Positions 7,461-13,859 of a stretch of 13,859 nucleotides of DNA are shown piece after piece. The translations under genes were made by a program, and so were the position numbers. Source of the stretch: GCA-001856825 sp038729485 (GTDB lineage Archaea; Thermoplasmatota; Thermoplasmata; Thermoplasmatales; GCA-001856825); assembly GCA_038729485.1 (NCBI GenBank), contig JAVYRX010000016.1:1-13859 (forward strand). The letters are read 5' to 3'. The notes under the pieces are model-generated. The model did no database searches and was not told where the DNA came from. It saw only the letters and a list, made by a program, of their open reading frames with translations. The stretch's first letter is position 1; each line of letters starts with the position of its first letter.

Positions 7461-7481
7461 TTCTGGGGCTTAGCTCTGGAA
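7461..7481 (+). other. Small + strand RNA hairpin in the convergent gap
   Basis: Eight pairs, 7461-7468 with 7474-7481 around a five-base loop, three of them G-U. On the - strand those three pairs become A-C mismatches, so the stem can form only in a + strand RNA: either the 3' end of the MFS mRNA or an RNA from the element at 7428-7443. No T-run follows it. It could be chance. Confidence 0.25.
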
Positions 7482-9380
7482 TCAGGTTGAGTTTAGGTAT
7501 TCCAGTATTGTGATGATAAATTCCGCGTGACTCCAGATGAGCGGGGATACTGAAAGCGTAGAATTGTCATACGGATTGATCTGCTCAGAGAGCACTCCGG
7601 AGTTCTGCCTGTGATTAATAACCCATTTGATCATATCCGCTGCCCTGTCCTTTTCACCTATTTTCAAAAAATACCTAGCCGCCCATAGCGTCGTAATAAT
7701 CCAAGGATTTCCCGGGATTTGAGTGTCTTGCTTCACCCTTTGATAATTATCATTCTCGTACCTGGCGATCCCTCCCGTGTTCCTCACCCACAGTCTTTCC
7801 ATGATCTTTTCCATGTTTGCCCTCATCCTTGGGTCGCGTGCGTCTTTCATGTCGAAGAGGAAAAGCGCCATGTTTTGTGAGTCTACGGTGAAATCCGCAA
7901 CCCCGTTTATTATCGCCCTTGCATAATATCCTTTTTCCTCGGAATAGAATTTTTTCTCGAACGAAGCGGCCATTCTATTTGCGGCATCGTTATACTTCTC
8001 GCTGGGCTCGTAGTCACCGAAAGTATTTGCGAAGTTTGCGGCAGCCTTTAGAGCGGCATAAACTGTAGCTACGGTGAACGTGTGTACGCCAAACCTTTCT
8101 TCCCAAAGATCATAGGAAGGATTTGGAAGACCGTCCTCATCTGTAAACCTCACAAGGAAATCTGCGCATTTCTTTATTAGGGAATCGTAGAAAGGGAAGA
8201 AGTATTCCACATCAAAAGAGTTGAGGTAGTACTGCCAGAAGGACCAAATGACAAGTGCAGTCTCGTCCTCCTGTATGGGCAAAATAGGCTTGGAATCTAT
8301 GACCCTAGGGATCCAGCTGCTTGCCATCTTTCCATCTGCCATGTACTTGTGATAGAAATATCCCCCATCGGAGACTGATCTTAGCGTAAAATCAAAAAAC
8401 TTCCTTGAGGCACTGAAGTGAAGAGTTCTGGTAAGAGCGTAAGCGGCCAAAGAAGCGTCTCTTGGCCAAACATAATAATAGCCGTCCCTGTTGTCTTTTA
8501 GGACGTCGCTGTCAGACGAAGCCGTTATACCGCCGTCGTCGTTAATGTGAGTCCTTATTATGAATTGAGATTTCCTGAAAAGGGATGTAATTTCTTCTGA
8601 CGCCTCGACCTTCTTCTTTGCGCTCCACACTTCCCAGTAGTTACTTGTCCTCCTGTACATCTCATTGAACCGATCTATGCTTGCTTCTTTCCTTTCCCTT
8701 GTTATGCTCTCCATGTTCTCACCGCATATTATGAAGTAATAGAATTCCTTAGTCTGGCCGGGCTGCAACTCTATAGTATTGCTAACAACAGAATCCACAG
8801 ACCCAATTGCAATCGGATTGAATGATAACTTTCCGTCCTCTGCATCTTTCCACGTTCCCTCAAACCCCCTGAATGCCTTTATTCCCACGGCATACTGGTT
8901 TATCGATTCATTCCTTGAATCAAGAGTGGCGCAGAGAAAATATCTTCCAGCCTTATAATGGACGACAGCATTCAGATCAGGAGAATAAAAGGCTGTATCA
9001 CCTAGATCGTTTCCGTATATATAAAAATCCTGATGGAAGAAGAACTTGACCTCTTCAGTTTCGGTTCCTTTATTCGATACCCTAATTTTTCTAAGGTAAA
9101 TATCCTTGTATATATCTACAAAGTCGTTATTATCAAAATCAAAATTCCCGATACTATATTTGACATCACCTATCATCGTCTCGTCCAGATAATCCATGGA
9201 TTTCAGGACAGATCTGTCAATCCACTTGAATTCACCGTTGATTGATACTCCGTATCTAAACGGATGCCCTACTGCGTGGTTGTCCGATTGCTCGCGTCCG
9301 TAATAAAAATCAACAAGTCTGTAATCCCTGTCAAAGCTCACAAGAACCCTGCTGTTCCCTATAGGGAGATATCGCACCAT
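7482..9380 (-). CDS. GH15 glucoamylase (or GH15 trehalase), cytosolic
   Basis: 632 residues, matching the length of bacterial/archaeal GH15 enzymes. N-terminal super-beta-sandwich domain (about 1-250), then the (alpha/alpha)6 catalytic barrel. Motifs: YYYVWPRDAS (301-310, substrate-binding R307/D308), DLWEER (424-429, general acid E427 by analogy with fungal glucoamylase E179), QIPGNPW (554-560), and LSEQ (597-600, catalytic base E599). GH15 glucoamylases release beta-glucose from non-reducing ends of alpha-1,4-glucans. There is no signal peptide (starts MVRYLPIGNS), so it should act in the cytoplasm on glycogen or maltodextrins. Start ATG 9380 has a TATA-like box 26 bases upstream, indicating a leaderless transcript. 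It diverges from the debranching-operon promoter. Caveat from established knowledge: some Thermoplasma GH15 proteins are acid trehalases, so trehalose is a real alternative substrate; the glycogen-gene context favours glucoamylase. Confidence 0.93.
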   Translation of the reverse strand: MVRYLPIGNSRVLVSFDRDYRLVDFYYGREQSDNHAVGHPFRYGVSINGEFKWIDRSVLKSMDYLDETMIGDVKYSIGNFDFDNNDFVDIYKDIYLRKIRVSNKGTETEEVKFFFHQDFYIYGNDLGDTAFYSPDLNAVVHYKAGRYFLCATLDSRNESINQYAVGIKAFRGFEGTWKDAEDGKLSFNPIAIGSVDSVVSNTIELQPGQTKEFYYFIICGENMESITRERKEASIDRFNEMYRRTSNYWEVWSAKKKVEASEEITSLFRKSQFIIRTHINDDGGITASSDSDVLKDNRDGYYYVWPRDASLAAYALTRTLHFSASRKFFDFTLRSVSDGGYFYHKYMADGKMASSWIPRVIDSKPILPIQEDETALVIWSFWQYYLNSFDVEYFFPFYDSLIKKCADFLVRFTDEDGLPNPSYDLWEERFGVHTFTVATVYAALKAAANFANTFGDYEPSEKYNDAANRMAASFEKKFYSEEKGYYARAIINGVADFTVDSQNMALFLFDMKDARDPRMRANMEKIMERLWVRNTGGIARYENDNYQRVKQDTQIPGNPWIITTLWAARYFLKIGEKDRAADMIKWVINHRQNSGVLSEQINPYDNSTLSVSPLIWSHAEFIITILEYLNST

Positions 9381-9401
9381 GAATCAATATTGTATGCATG
9401 G

Positions 9402-9410
9402 AATTTAAGA
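9402..9410 (-). promoter_or_regulatory. Promoter of the GH15 gene
   Basis: On the - strand CTTAAATT is centred about 26 bases before ATG 9380, placing the transcript start at the ATG (leaderless). It shares a 69-base divergent gap with the debranching-operon promoter, so one regulator could act on both. Confidence 0.45.
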
Positions 9411-9420
9411 TTTTGTTGGA

Positions 9421-9430
9421 ATATTTTACA
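9421..9430 (+). promoter_or_regulatory. Promoter of the debranching-transferase-amylase operon
   Basis: ATATTTTACA is centred about 25 bases before ATG 9450 (leaderless spacing). A second A/T block, AATTTATAAT at 9460-9468, lies about 28 bases before another in-frame ATG at 9492, so a shorter protein from a second promoter is possible. Confidence 0.45.
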
Positions 9431-9449
9431 ATTGAGTATTCAGTCCAGC

Positions 9450-11297
9450 ATGAAAAAAGAATTTATAATGCACATTACGTTAGATGAAAACATGGACAGG
9501 GATGAGGAATGGATCATATGCAACAGGAATGGCAGCTATTCCTCGTCAACAGCCTCTTTTTCTAATCTTCGAACTTACCACGGAATTTACGTCAGAAATA
9601 CGAATCGAAGATACGAGAGATTTGTGTTCCTTTCCAAGTTGTTCGAGGAAATGCAGGTGAATGGAAGCAGTATATCCCTCGATTCAAATTATTACAGAGG
9701 AGCAATATACCCGCATGGCTTCGATTACCTGGTCAGCTTTAACAAATCTCCGATACCTGTATTCCGCTATTTTATTTCAGGAATCAGCATTGAGAAAAAA
9801 GTAGTGATTGATCCGTATGATGATGTTGTCCTCATGAACTATAAATTTTCAGGTAAAACACCAGATCAGTTAAGATTGTACCCTCTCGTTGCGTTCAGAA
9901 ACTACCATACAGTTATTAGGCAGGGCGACAGAGACATATATTTTGAGGAGGTGGATAGTGCTGTTCGATTCTCTTGGAATGAAATGCATTTTTGGGTAAA
10001 GACAGAAGGTATATTTAAAGAGGATAGTCTATGGTATTATAACGTAAAATACCCCATAGAGGAAGCTAGAGGTTCCAACTCCGAGGAGGATCTTTTCCTC
10101 CCGGGTCATTTCGAGATAAACAACGTGCCGGGTGAGCTTACTGTTCTGATATCTCCCGAAAAAGAGGACAGTTACGGATTTGAAGATGTTCAAAAAAGGT
10201 ACGTAAGGTCGCTTTCGCGGGTTCGGACGAAAGACAGAAGAGTGGCTAGTATTGTAAACGAATCAACCAAATTGATAGCGAAAAATAACATAATAGCCGG
10301 TTATTACTGGTTTGGTCCCTGGAGCAGAGACGCCCTAATATCGCTACCTGGCCTGTTGCTTGTTCCGAAGAGATACAAAGAAGCTAGGGAATTAATTATG
10401 AATTACACTCAGATGATAAACCGGGGTTTATTGCCAAAGGCAATGTCTGATCCCGGTAACTACGAAGCGGCGGATTCTCCATTATGGTTCATATATGCAG
10501 TTTACAAATATTTCCAGTATTCCGGTGACAAAGCCCTACTAAGCTCCGTATACCCAAAAATAACTGAAATCATCGAAGCCTACCTGAATGGCAACGATCT
10601 GTTTGAGATTGACAATTCCCTAGTAAAGGTAAAAAAGCCTCAACTTACGTGGATGGACGCCAAGACCGGAGATACAATCTTTACCCCCAGGGTAGGTAAA
10701 CCCGTGGAAATTAACGCACTCTGGTACAACGCGCTTGAAACCGCTAAGTACATATCTGAAAAGCTTGGATATAAATTTGGGAAAGATTTGGACGAAATGA
10801 TACCCCAGGTTAAGGAAAGATTCATTGAAATATTCTTGAAGGGAAATTCCATTCTTGACGTTTCGGACCCGGACGATTACAGCGTCAGGCCAAATGCAGT
10901 TTTTGCCTTTTCCCTGCCATTTCCAGTTCTACAGAATTTTAGTGAATACCGTAATTTTTTCTCAGATCTGGTTACGCCGTTTGGATTGAGATCTCTATCA
11001 ACAAAGGACAGGAAATATCTGGGTAAATACGAAGGAGATCAATATCACCGGGATTCTGCTTACCACAATGGGAGCGTGTGGCCCTGGCTTGCAGGCCCCT
11101 ACATAACTGCTTCAATAAGGAGCGGAACGAGCGTGGAATCTTTGCTGTCCTACTTTAATGATCTCTATTCTCTCAATTATGTTCCGGAGATATTTGACGG
11201 TGATCCACCCTACAAATCAAAAGGATGCATTATTCAGGCCTGGAGCTATGCAGAATTGATAAGGGCGTATTTTGAAGATTTGGAGGGAGGAAGGTGA
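9450..11297 (+). CDS. gde: Glycogen debranching enzyme, archaeal type (amylo-alpha-1,6-glucosidase)
   Basis: 615 residues. N-terminal domain of the GDE family (opening EWIICNRNGSYSSSTA...RTYHGIYV, canonical 'EWLxTNGxGGYxSGT...RxYHGLLV'), then an (alpha/alpha)6 barrel. Motifs: GYYWFGPWSRDALI from 284, LTWMDAK with D403, GKPVEINALWYNALE shortly after, YEGDQYHRDSAYHNGSVWPW, and PEIFDGDPP with E580 followed by GCIIQAWSYAEL. These match archaeal debranching enzymes nearly position by position; D403 and E580 are probable catalytic carboxylates. The enzyme hydrolyses alpha-1,6 branch points of glycogen in the cytosol; whether it also has 4-alpha-glucanotransferase activity cannot be told. The start ATG 9450 is chosen from the TATA spacing; ATG 9468 and 9492 are alternatives. 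The frame stays open to 9264, but that stretch is antisense to the GH15 start region. First gene of a three-gene operon; its stop overlaps the next start (GTGA). Confidence 0.93.
   Translation: MKKEFIMHITLDENMDRDEEWIICNRNGSYSSSTASFSNLRTYHGIYVRNTNRRYERFVFLSKLFEEMQVNGSSISLDSNYYRGAIYPHGFDYLVSFNKSPIPVFRYFISGISIEKKVVIDPYDDVVLMNYKFSGKTPDQLRLYPLVAFRNYHTVIRQGDRDIYFEEVDSAVRFSWNEMHFWVKTEGIFKEDSLWYYNVKYPIEEARGSNSEEDLFLPGHFEINNVPGELTVLISPEKEDSYGFEDVQKRYVRSLSRVRTKDRRVASIVNESTKLIAKNNIIAGYYWFGPWSRDALISLPGLLLVPKRYKEARELIMNYTQMINRGLLPKAMSDPGNYEAADSPLWFIYAVYKYFQYSGDKALLSSVYPKITEIIEAYLNGNDLFEIDNSLVKVKKPQLTWMDAKTGDTIFTPRVGKPVEINALWYNALETAKYISEKLGYKFGKDLDEMIPQVKERFIEIFLKGNSILDVSDPDDYSVRPNAVFAFSLPFPVLQNFSEYRNFFSDLVTPFGLRSLSTKDRKYLGKYEGDQYHRDSAYHNGSVWPWLAGPYITASIRSGTSVESLLSYFNDLYSLNYVPEIFDGDPPYKSKGCIIQAWSYAELIRAYFEDLEGGR
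11282..11290 (+). promoter_or_regulatory. Ribosome binding site for the glycosyltransferase
   Basis: Purine block GGAGGGAGG in the last codons of the debranching gene, 3-7 bases before GTG 11294. It supports GTG as the start and explains translation of an internal operon gene. Confidence 0.6.
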
Positions 11298-12409
11298 AGA
11301 TAGCTGTGATAGGTTGGGAGCTTCCTCCTGCCTTTTCCGGCGGTCTGGGAATCCATACATTAAATCTGTTCAGCGTCATAAGCAAGTTTGCGGACGTGGA
11401 TGTGTATATCCCAAGAATATCTCTGCTGTATCATACATACCCATTTCATGTGAGGTTTGTTCCGTTGACCTACAACGGGATTGGAGGGAATTACGATCTT
11501 CTAATTCCGGAATTTAACTCTGCAGTAAAGGAATACAACGAGAAGGTGGTAAAATCATTCGTTTCTGAGGGCGTTAACGTCATCCATTGCCATGATTGGA
11601 TAACATTCAATGCAGGGGTAGAACTCAAAGAAAAGTACGGAATACCGCTGGTTGTAACAGTTCACAGCACTGAAATGGACAGATCTGGGAATTTTTACCC
11701 GCAAAAATGGATTATGGACATAGAGGGTAAGGGAATGAGGGCGGCAGACCACATAATAACAGTCTCAGACTACACAAAGAGACTAGTTATGGAAACTTAC
11801 AAAATCCCTGTTGAAAAGATAACCACGATTCACAACGGTTTAGGAAAGCACTTTTATTTCCTCCCTCCAAAAGACTACGACCTTTCCGGCCATGTCCTGT
11901 ATTTCGGACGAGTTACAATGCAAAAGGGCCCAAAATTCTTCATTGAGGCAGCCAAAAAGGTCGTTGAGAAATTCCAGGGGATCAAGTTCGTCGTCGCCGG
12001 TACGGGAGAACAGATGGACGAGATGAGAGCGCTTGCTAAAGAGTTATCAATAAGCAGAAACGTTATTTTTACGGGATTCGTGGATCTGAGCCAGGCCATA
12101 CACTTTTATAGGACAAGCGACGCGTTCGTTCTTCCTGCTGTTTCTGAACCATTTGGCATAACGGTTCTAGAGGCGATGAGCTCTGGCACGCCTGCAATAA
12201 TAAGCACGACAACAGGAGTAGGCGAAGCCCTAAAAAACGTTCTGAAGGCTGATTTCTGGGACACGGATTTAATTGCGGATTACATAGCTGGAGTTCTGAA
12301 ATACGGCAGCCTCAGGAAAACACTTGGTTCCATAGGACAGATAGAGGCTAAAAGGTTTACCTGGGAAGCCGCAGCATTACAAACTATGGAGGTCTATTCA
12401 GAGTTATGA
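11294..12409 (+). CDS. GT4/GT5-like glycosyltransferase, probable glycogen synthase
   Basis: 371 residues with the GT-B two-domain layout. N-terminal: PPAFSGGLGIHT (11-22), the glycine loop of glycogen-synthase-like enzymes, then HCHDW and VTVHSTE. C-terminal: the nucleotide-sugar site FGRVTMQKG (R206, K211), TGFVD, and the retaining-transferase E-x7-E motif SEPFGITVLEAM (E285 and E293), followed by GTPAIIS. Such enzymes transfer glucose from ADP- or UDP-glucose to an alpha-glucan with retention. Placement between a debranching enzyme and a GH57 amylase points to glycogen synthesis, a role assigned to similar archaeal genes; this is inference, since GT4 also covers many other acceptors. It is shorter than bacterial GT5 synthases (about 470). 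No signal peptide or membrane segment. It overlaps both neighbours by four bases (GTGA before, ATGA after), so translation is probably coupled. Confidence 0.88.
   Translation: MKIAVIGWELPPAFSGGLGIHTLNLFSVISKFADVDVYIPRISLLYHTYPFHVRFVPLTYNGIGGNYDLLIPEFNSAVKEYNEKVVKSFVSEGVNVIHCHDWITFNAGVELKEKYGIPLVVTVHSTEMDRSGNFYPQKWIMDIEGKGMRAADHIITVSDYTKRLVMETYKIPVEKITTIHNGLGKHFYFLPPKDYDLSGHVLYFGRVTMQKGPKFFIEAAKKVVEKFQGIKFVVAGTGEQMDEMRALAKELSISRNVIFTGFVDLSQAIHFYRTSDAFVLPAVSEPFGITVLEAMSSGTPAIISTTTGVGEALKNVLKADFWDTDLIADYIAGVLKYGSLRKTLGSIGQIEAKRFTWEAAALQTMEVYSEL
12388..12393 (+). promoter_or_regulatory. Probable ribosome binding site for the GH57 gene
   Basis: GGAGGT lies 12 bases before ATG 12406, at the long end of usual spacing. 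With the four-base ATGA overlap, re-initiation by the same ribosome may matter more. Confidence 0.4.
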
Positions 12410-13539
12410 AGGGAGTCGTATTTTATTTTGAAGTTCATCAGCCAAGAAGGCTAAGGCCGTATAGAATGAATGAAGTTGGAAAGAGCCATGATTATTTTTG
12501 GGAGACCAAGAACAAGGAGATTTTTTTGAGGGCGGCGGATAGATGCTACATACCTGCAACCAAACTCTTCATAGATAACGAAATAAGGGCAAGTTTTTCC
12601 CTTTCAGGAACATTTATAGAACAGGCACTGGAGTATCGCCCTGATGTTATAGACGTCTTCAAAGAATATTTTAAGCTTGGCCTCGGAGAATTGATGGCTG
12701 AGACATACTACCATAGCCTAGCATCGTTGTGGAACAGGGACGAGTTCTTCGAGCAAATAAGGGAACAAGAGGAGTTGTTGTGGAAGATCTTTCAAATTAG
12801 GCCAAAGACGTTTAGGAATACTGAGCTGATATATAGCGATACAATCTCGCAGTACGTTTCAGCCTTAGGCTACAAAAACATTCTCGCTGAGGGCACTGAT
12901 CAAATCATATCCGAGCATACTCCAAATGCGATACATAAAACTACGTCAGGTCTCAATCTTTTCCTCAGAAATTACAAATTGAGCGACGACATATCTTTCA
13001 GGTTTTCAAATTGGGGGTGGAATGAGTATCCACTCACAGCGGATAAATATGCTAAATGGCTTGATGAATCCCAGGGGAAGGTAGCAAACGTATTCATGGA
13101 CTACGAAACGTTCGGAGAACATCAGGTTGCCGAAACTGGAATATTCAAATTCCTGCAAAGGCTCCCGATAGAGCTGAAAAGGAGGGGGATTGAGATGCTT
13201 ACTGTAAATGAGGCCGCCGAACTGTATGAAGGAGAAGATACGATCTCTGTTAATAAGGCTATTTCGTGGGCAGATACTGACAGGGACATATCTCCGTGGT
13301 TGGGAAATGAAATGCAAAGAGATGCTTTTGCTGCGATGCAGAGATTGTCAAACAATAGCAACAAGTCTCAATGGAGACATTTTCAAACTTCTGATATCAT
13401 ATACTACATGTCGACAGGCATTTCTCCAGACCAAATCGTTCACGAGTACTTTAATCCGTATAAATCCCCATATTATGCTTTTTTGAGCTACATGTCGATA
13501 TTGGAAGATTTCGCCGGCGAATACCTATCCATCGGTTAA
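12406..13539 (+). CDS. GH57 alpha-amylase
   Basis: 377 residues. The conserved GH57 regions appear in order: VHQP (10-13), a GELMAETYYHSL region near 98-109, FRNTEL (136-141) with the catalytic nucleophile E140, MDYETFGEHQ (231-240) with the acid/base D232, and the later ISWADTDRDISPWLGNEMQ segment, characteristic of the archaeal alpha-amylase subgroup. It should hydrolyse internal alpha-1,4 links of glycogen or maltodextrin with retention. It is shorter than GH57 branching enzymes (above 500) and 4-alpha-glucanotransferases (above 600), which argues against those roles. No signal peptide (begins MKGVVFYFEVHQP), so cytosolic. Third gene of the operon, overlapping the transferase by ATGA. GH57 proteins lacking one catalytic residue exist, but both are present here, so activity is expected. 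Exact product specificity is not readable from sequence. Confidence 0.92.
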   Translation: MKGVVFYFEVHQPRRLRPYRMNEVGKSHDYFWETKNKEIFLRAADRCYIPATKLFIDNEIRASFSLSGTFIEQALEYRPDVIDVFKEYFKLGLGELMAETYYHSLASLWNRDEFFEQIREQEELLWKIFQIRPKTFRNTELIYSDTISQYVSALGYKNILAEGTDQIISEHTPNAIHKTTSGLNLFLRNYKLSDDISFRFSNWGWNEYPLTADKYAKWLDESQGKVANVFMDYETFGEHQVAETGIFKFLQRLPIELKRRGIEMLTVNEAAELYEGEDTISVNKAISWADTDRDISPWLGNEMQRDAFAAMQRLSNNSNKSQWRHFQTSDIIYYMSTGISPDQIVHEYFNPYKSPYYAFLSYMSILEDFAGEYLSIG

Positions 13540-13750
13540 AGGTAATACAATTTCACGCTTCATCAGCATTGTTTACTAAGTCGCCTGTTTCTGTTTCCTA
13601 TAATTGAGGCGAGGGTTGCTTCAGCTTTGACTGCCTAAAGAAGGTATACGCATCATGAAAGGTAACAGTTATGAGATCGCTACCTTCCTCTTAAAACGGT
13701 ATACGGGGAATTGGGATAACTAAATAAGAAAACCAAGTTTTTATCAAGGG
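13540..13750 (+). other. Mostly non-coding stretch after the glycogen operon
   Basis: No convincing gene. A pyrimidine-rich patch (about 13582-13598) may help end the operon transcript. A six-pair stem with a seven-base loop lies at 13605-13623. The octamer GGTATACG occurs twice (13643-13650, 13698-13705), 55 bases apart. A 22-codon frame from ATG 13655 to TAA 13723 has no clear ribosome binding site, so I do not call it a gene. An A/T box (ACTAAATAAG, about 13719-13728) precedes the GTG at 13751 by about 27 bases. Confidence 0.4.
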
Positions 13751-13859
13751 GTGCGCTTTATAGAAAAGGAGAAGAAGAAAAGCGAAGGAGGCGTTGAAAA
13801 ATCGAGATTGGTAGCTGTGGAAAGGCTGACAAGAAAGGGACGGTGTAGTCAAAGGCTTT
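13751..13859 (+). CDS. Possible small basic protein, N-terminal part (cut by window edge)
   Basis: From GTG 13751 the frame stays open to the window end (36 codons) while the other two + frames hit stops. The predicted start is MRFIEKEKKKSEGGVEKSR, very rich in Lys, Glu and Arg, and continues basic (ERLTRKGR). The TATA-like block about 27 bases upstream fits a leaderless start like those of other genes in this window. A basic, disordered head is seen in ribosomal and nucleic-acid-binding proteins, but I recognise no family. Codon composition (AAG/GAA/AGA) is compatible with coding yet also with an A/G-rich non-coding stretch. Confidence 0.35.
   Translation, partial: MRFIEKEKKKSEGGVEKSRLVAVERLTRKGRCSQRL

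Noticed and set aside
9264..9449. 5' extension of the debranching-enzyme frame to a start at 9264.
   Set aside because: It is antisense to the GH15 start region and its promoter, and the family N-terminus begins after 9490; TATA spacing favours ATG 9450.
12406..13539. GH57 gene as a branching enzyme or 4-alpha-glucanotransferase.
   Set aside because: Length of 377 residues is too short for those subgroups and the ISWADTDRD...WLGN segment fits the alpha-amylase subgroup.
13655..13723. 22-codon frame with ATG, possible microprotein.
   Set aside because: Too short, no clear ribosome binding site or correctly spaced TATA box, and composition gives no support.
13540..13750. Possible tRNA or other structured RNA in the spacer after GH57.
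   Set aside because: No T-loop consensus or cloverleaf could be found; only a weak six-pair stem is present.

Overview
The window looks archaeal, most likely from an acidophilic, heterotrophic member of the Thermoplasmata (Thermoplasma/Picrophilus/Cuniculiplasma-like). This is inferred from several things read directly: A/T-rich TATA-like boxes centred about 25-27 bases before start codons (leaderless archaeal transcripts), heavy ATA/AGG codon use, frequent GTG and TTG starts, a substrate-binding protein with a C-terminal membrane anchor, low-charge Ser/Thr-rich extracellular domains, and an archaeal-type set of alpha-glucan genes. No rRNA, tRNA, CRISPR array or insertion sequence was seen.

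Left half (1-6156), + strand: an Opp/Dpp-family ABC importer. The window opens in the last 85 codons of a surface-anchored substrate-binding protein, followed by a T-rich terminator. A new promoter then drives a tight run of four genes: a DppB-type permease, a DppC-type permease carrying about 455 extra residues that read as a beta-propeller between its first and second membrane helices, a single polypeptide joining both ATPases (DppD-DppF) with a four-Cys iron-sulfur-type motif in each half, and a small three-helix membrane protein of unknown function whose ATG overlaps the ATPase stop codon. This layout suggests an importer with an enlarged extracellular face. The substrate, peptide or oligosaccharide, cannot be read from the sequence.

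Middle (6157-7481): an MFS transporter with its own promoter, then a short convergent intergenic region holding a second copy of the 12-base promoter motif and a small + strand hairpin.

Right half (7482-13539): a cytosolic alpha-glucan (glycogen) module. A GH15 glucoamylase (or trehalase) on the - strand diverges from a + strand operon encoding an archaeal-type glycogen debranching enzyme, a GT4/GT5-like glycogen-synthase-type glycosyltransferase and a GH57 alpha-amylase. Adjacent operon genes overlap by 4 bases. None of the three glycoside hydrolases has a signal peptide, so the module is best read as intracellular storage-polysaccharide turnover: the transferase builds alpha-1,4 chains, GH57 cuts internally, the debranching enzyme removes alpha-1,6 branches and GH15 releases glucose. 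The last 320 bases are mostly non-coding and end in the start of a possible small basic protein cut by the window edge.

The most unusual object is the DppC-propeller permease at 1330-3573. The operon around it, with the fused ATPase and the coupled small membrane protein, may be a remodelled importer.
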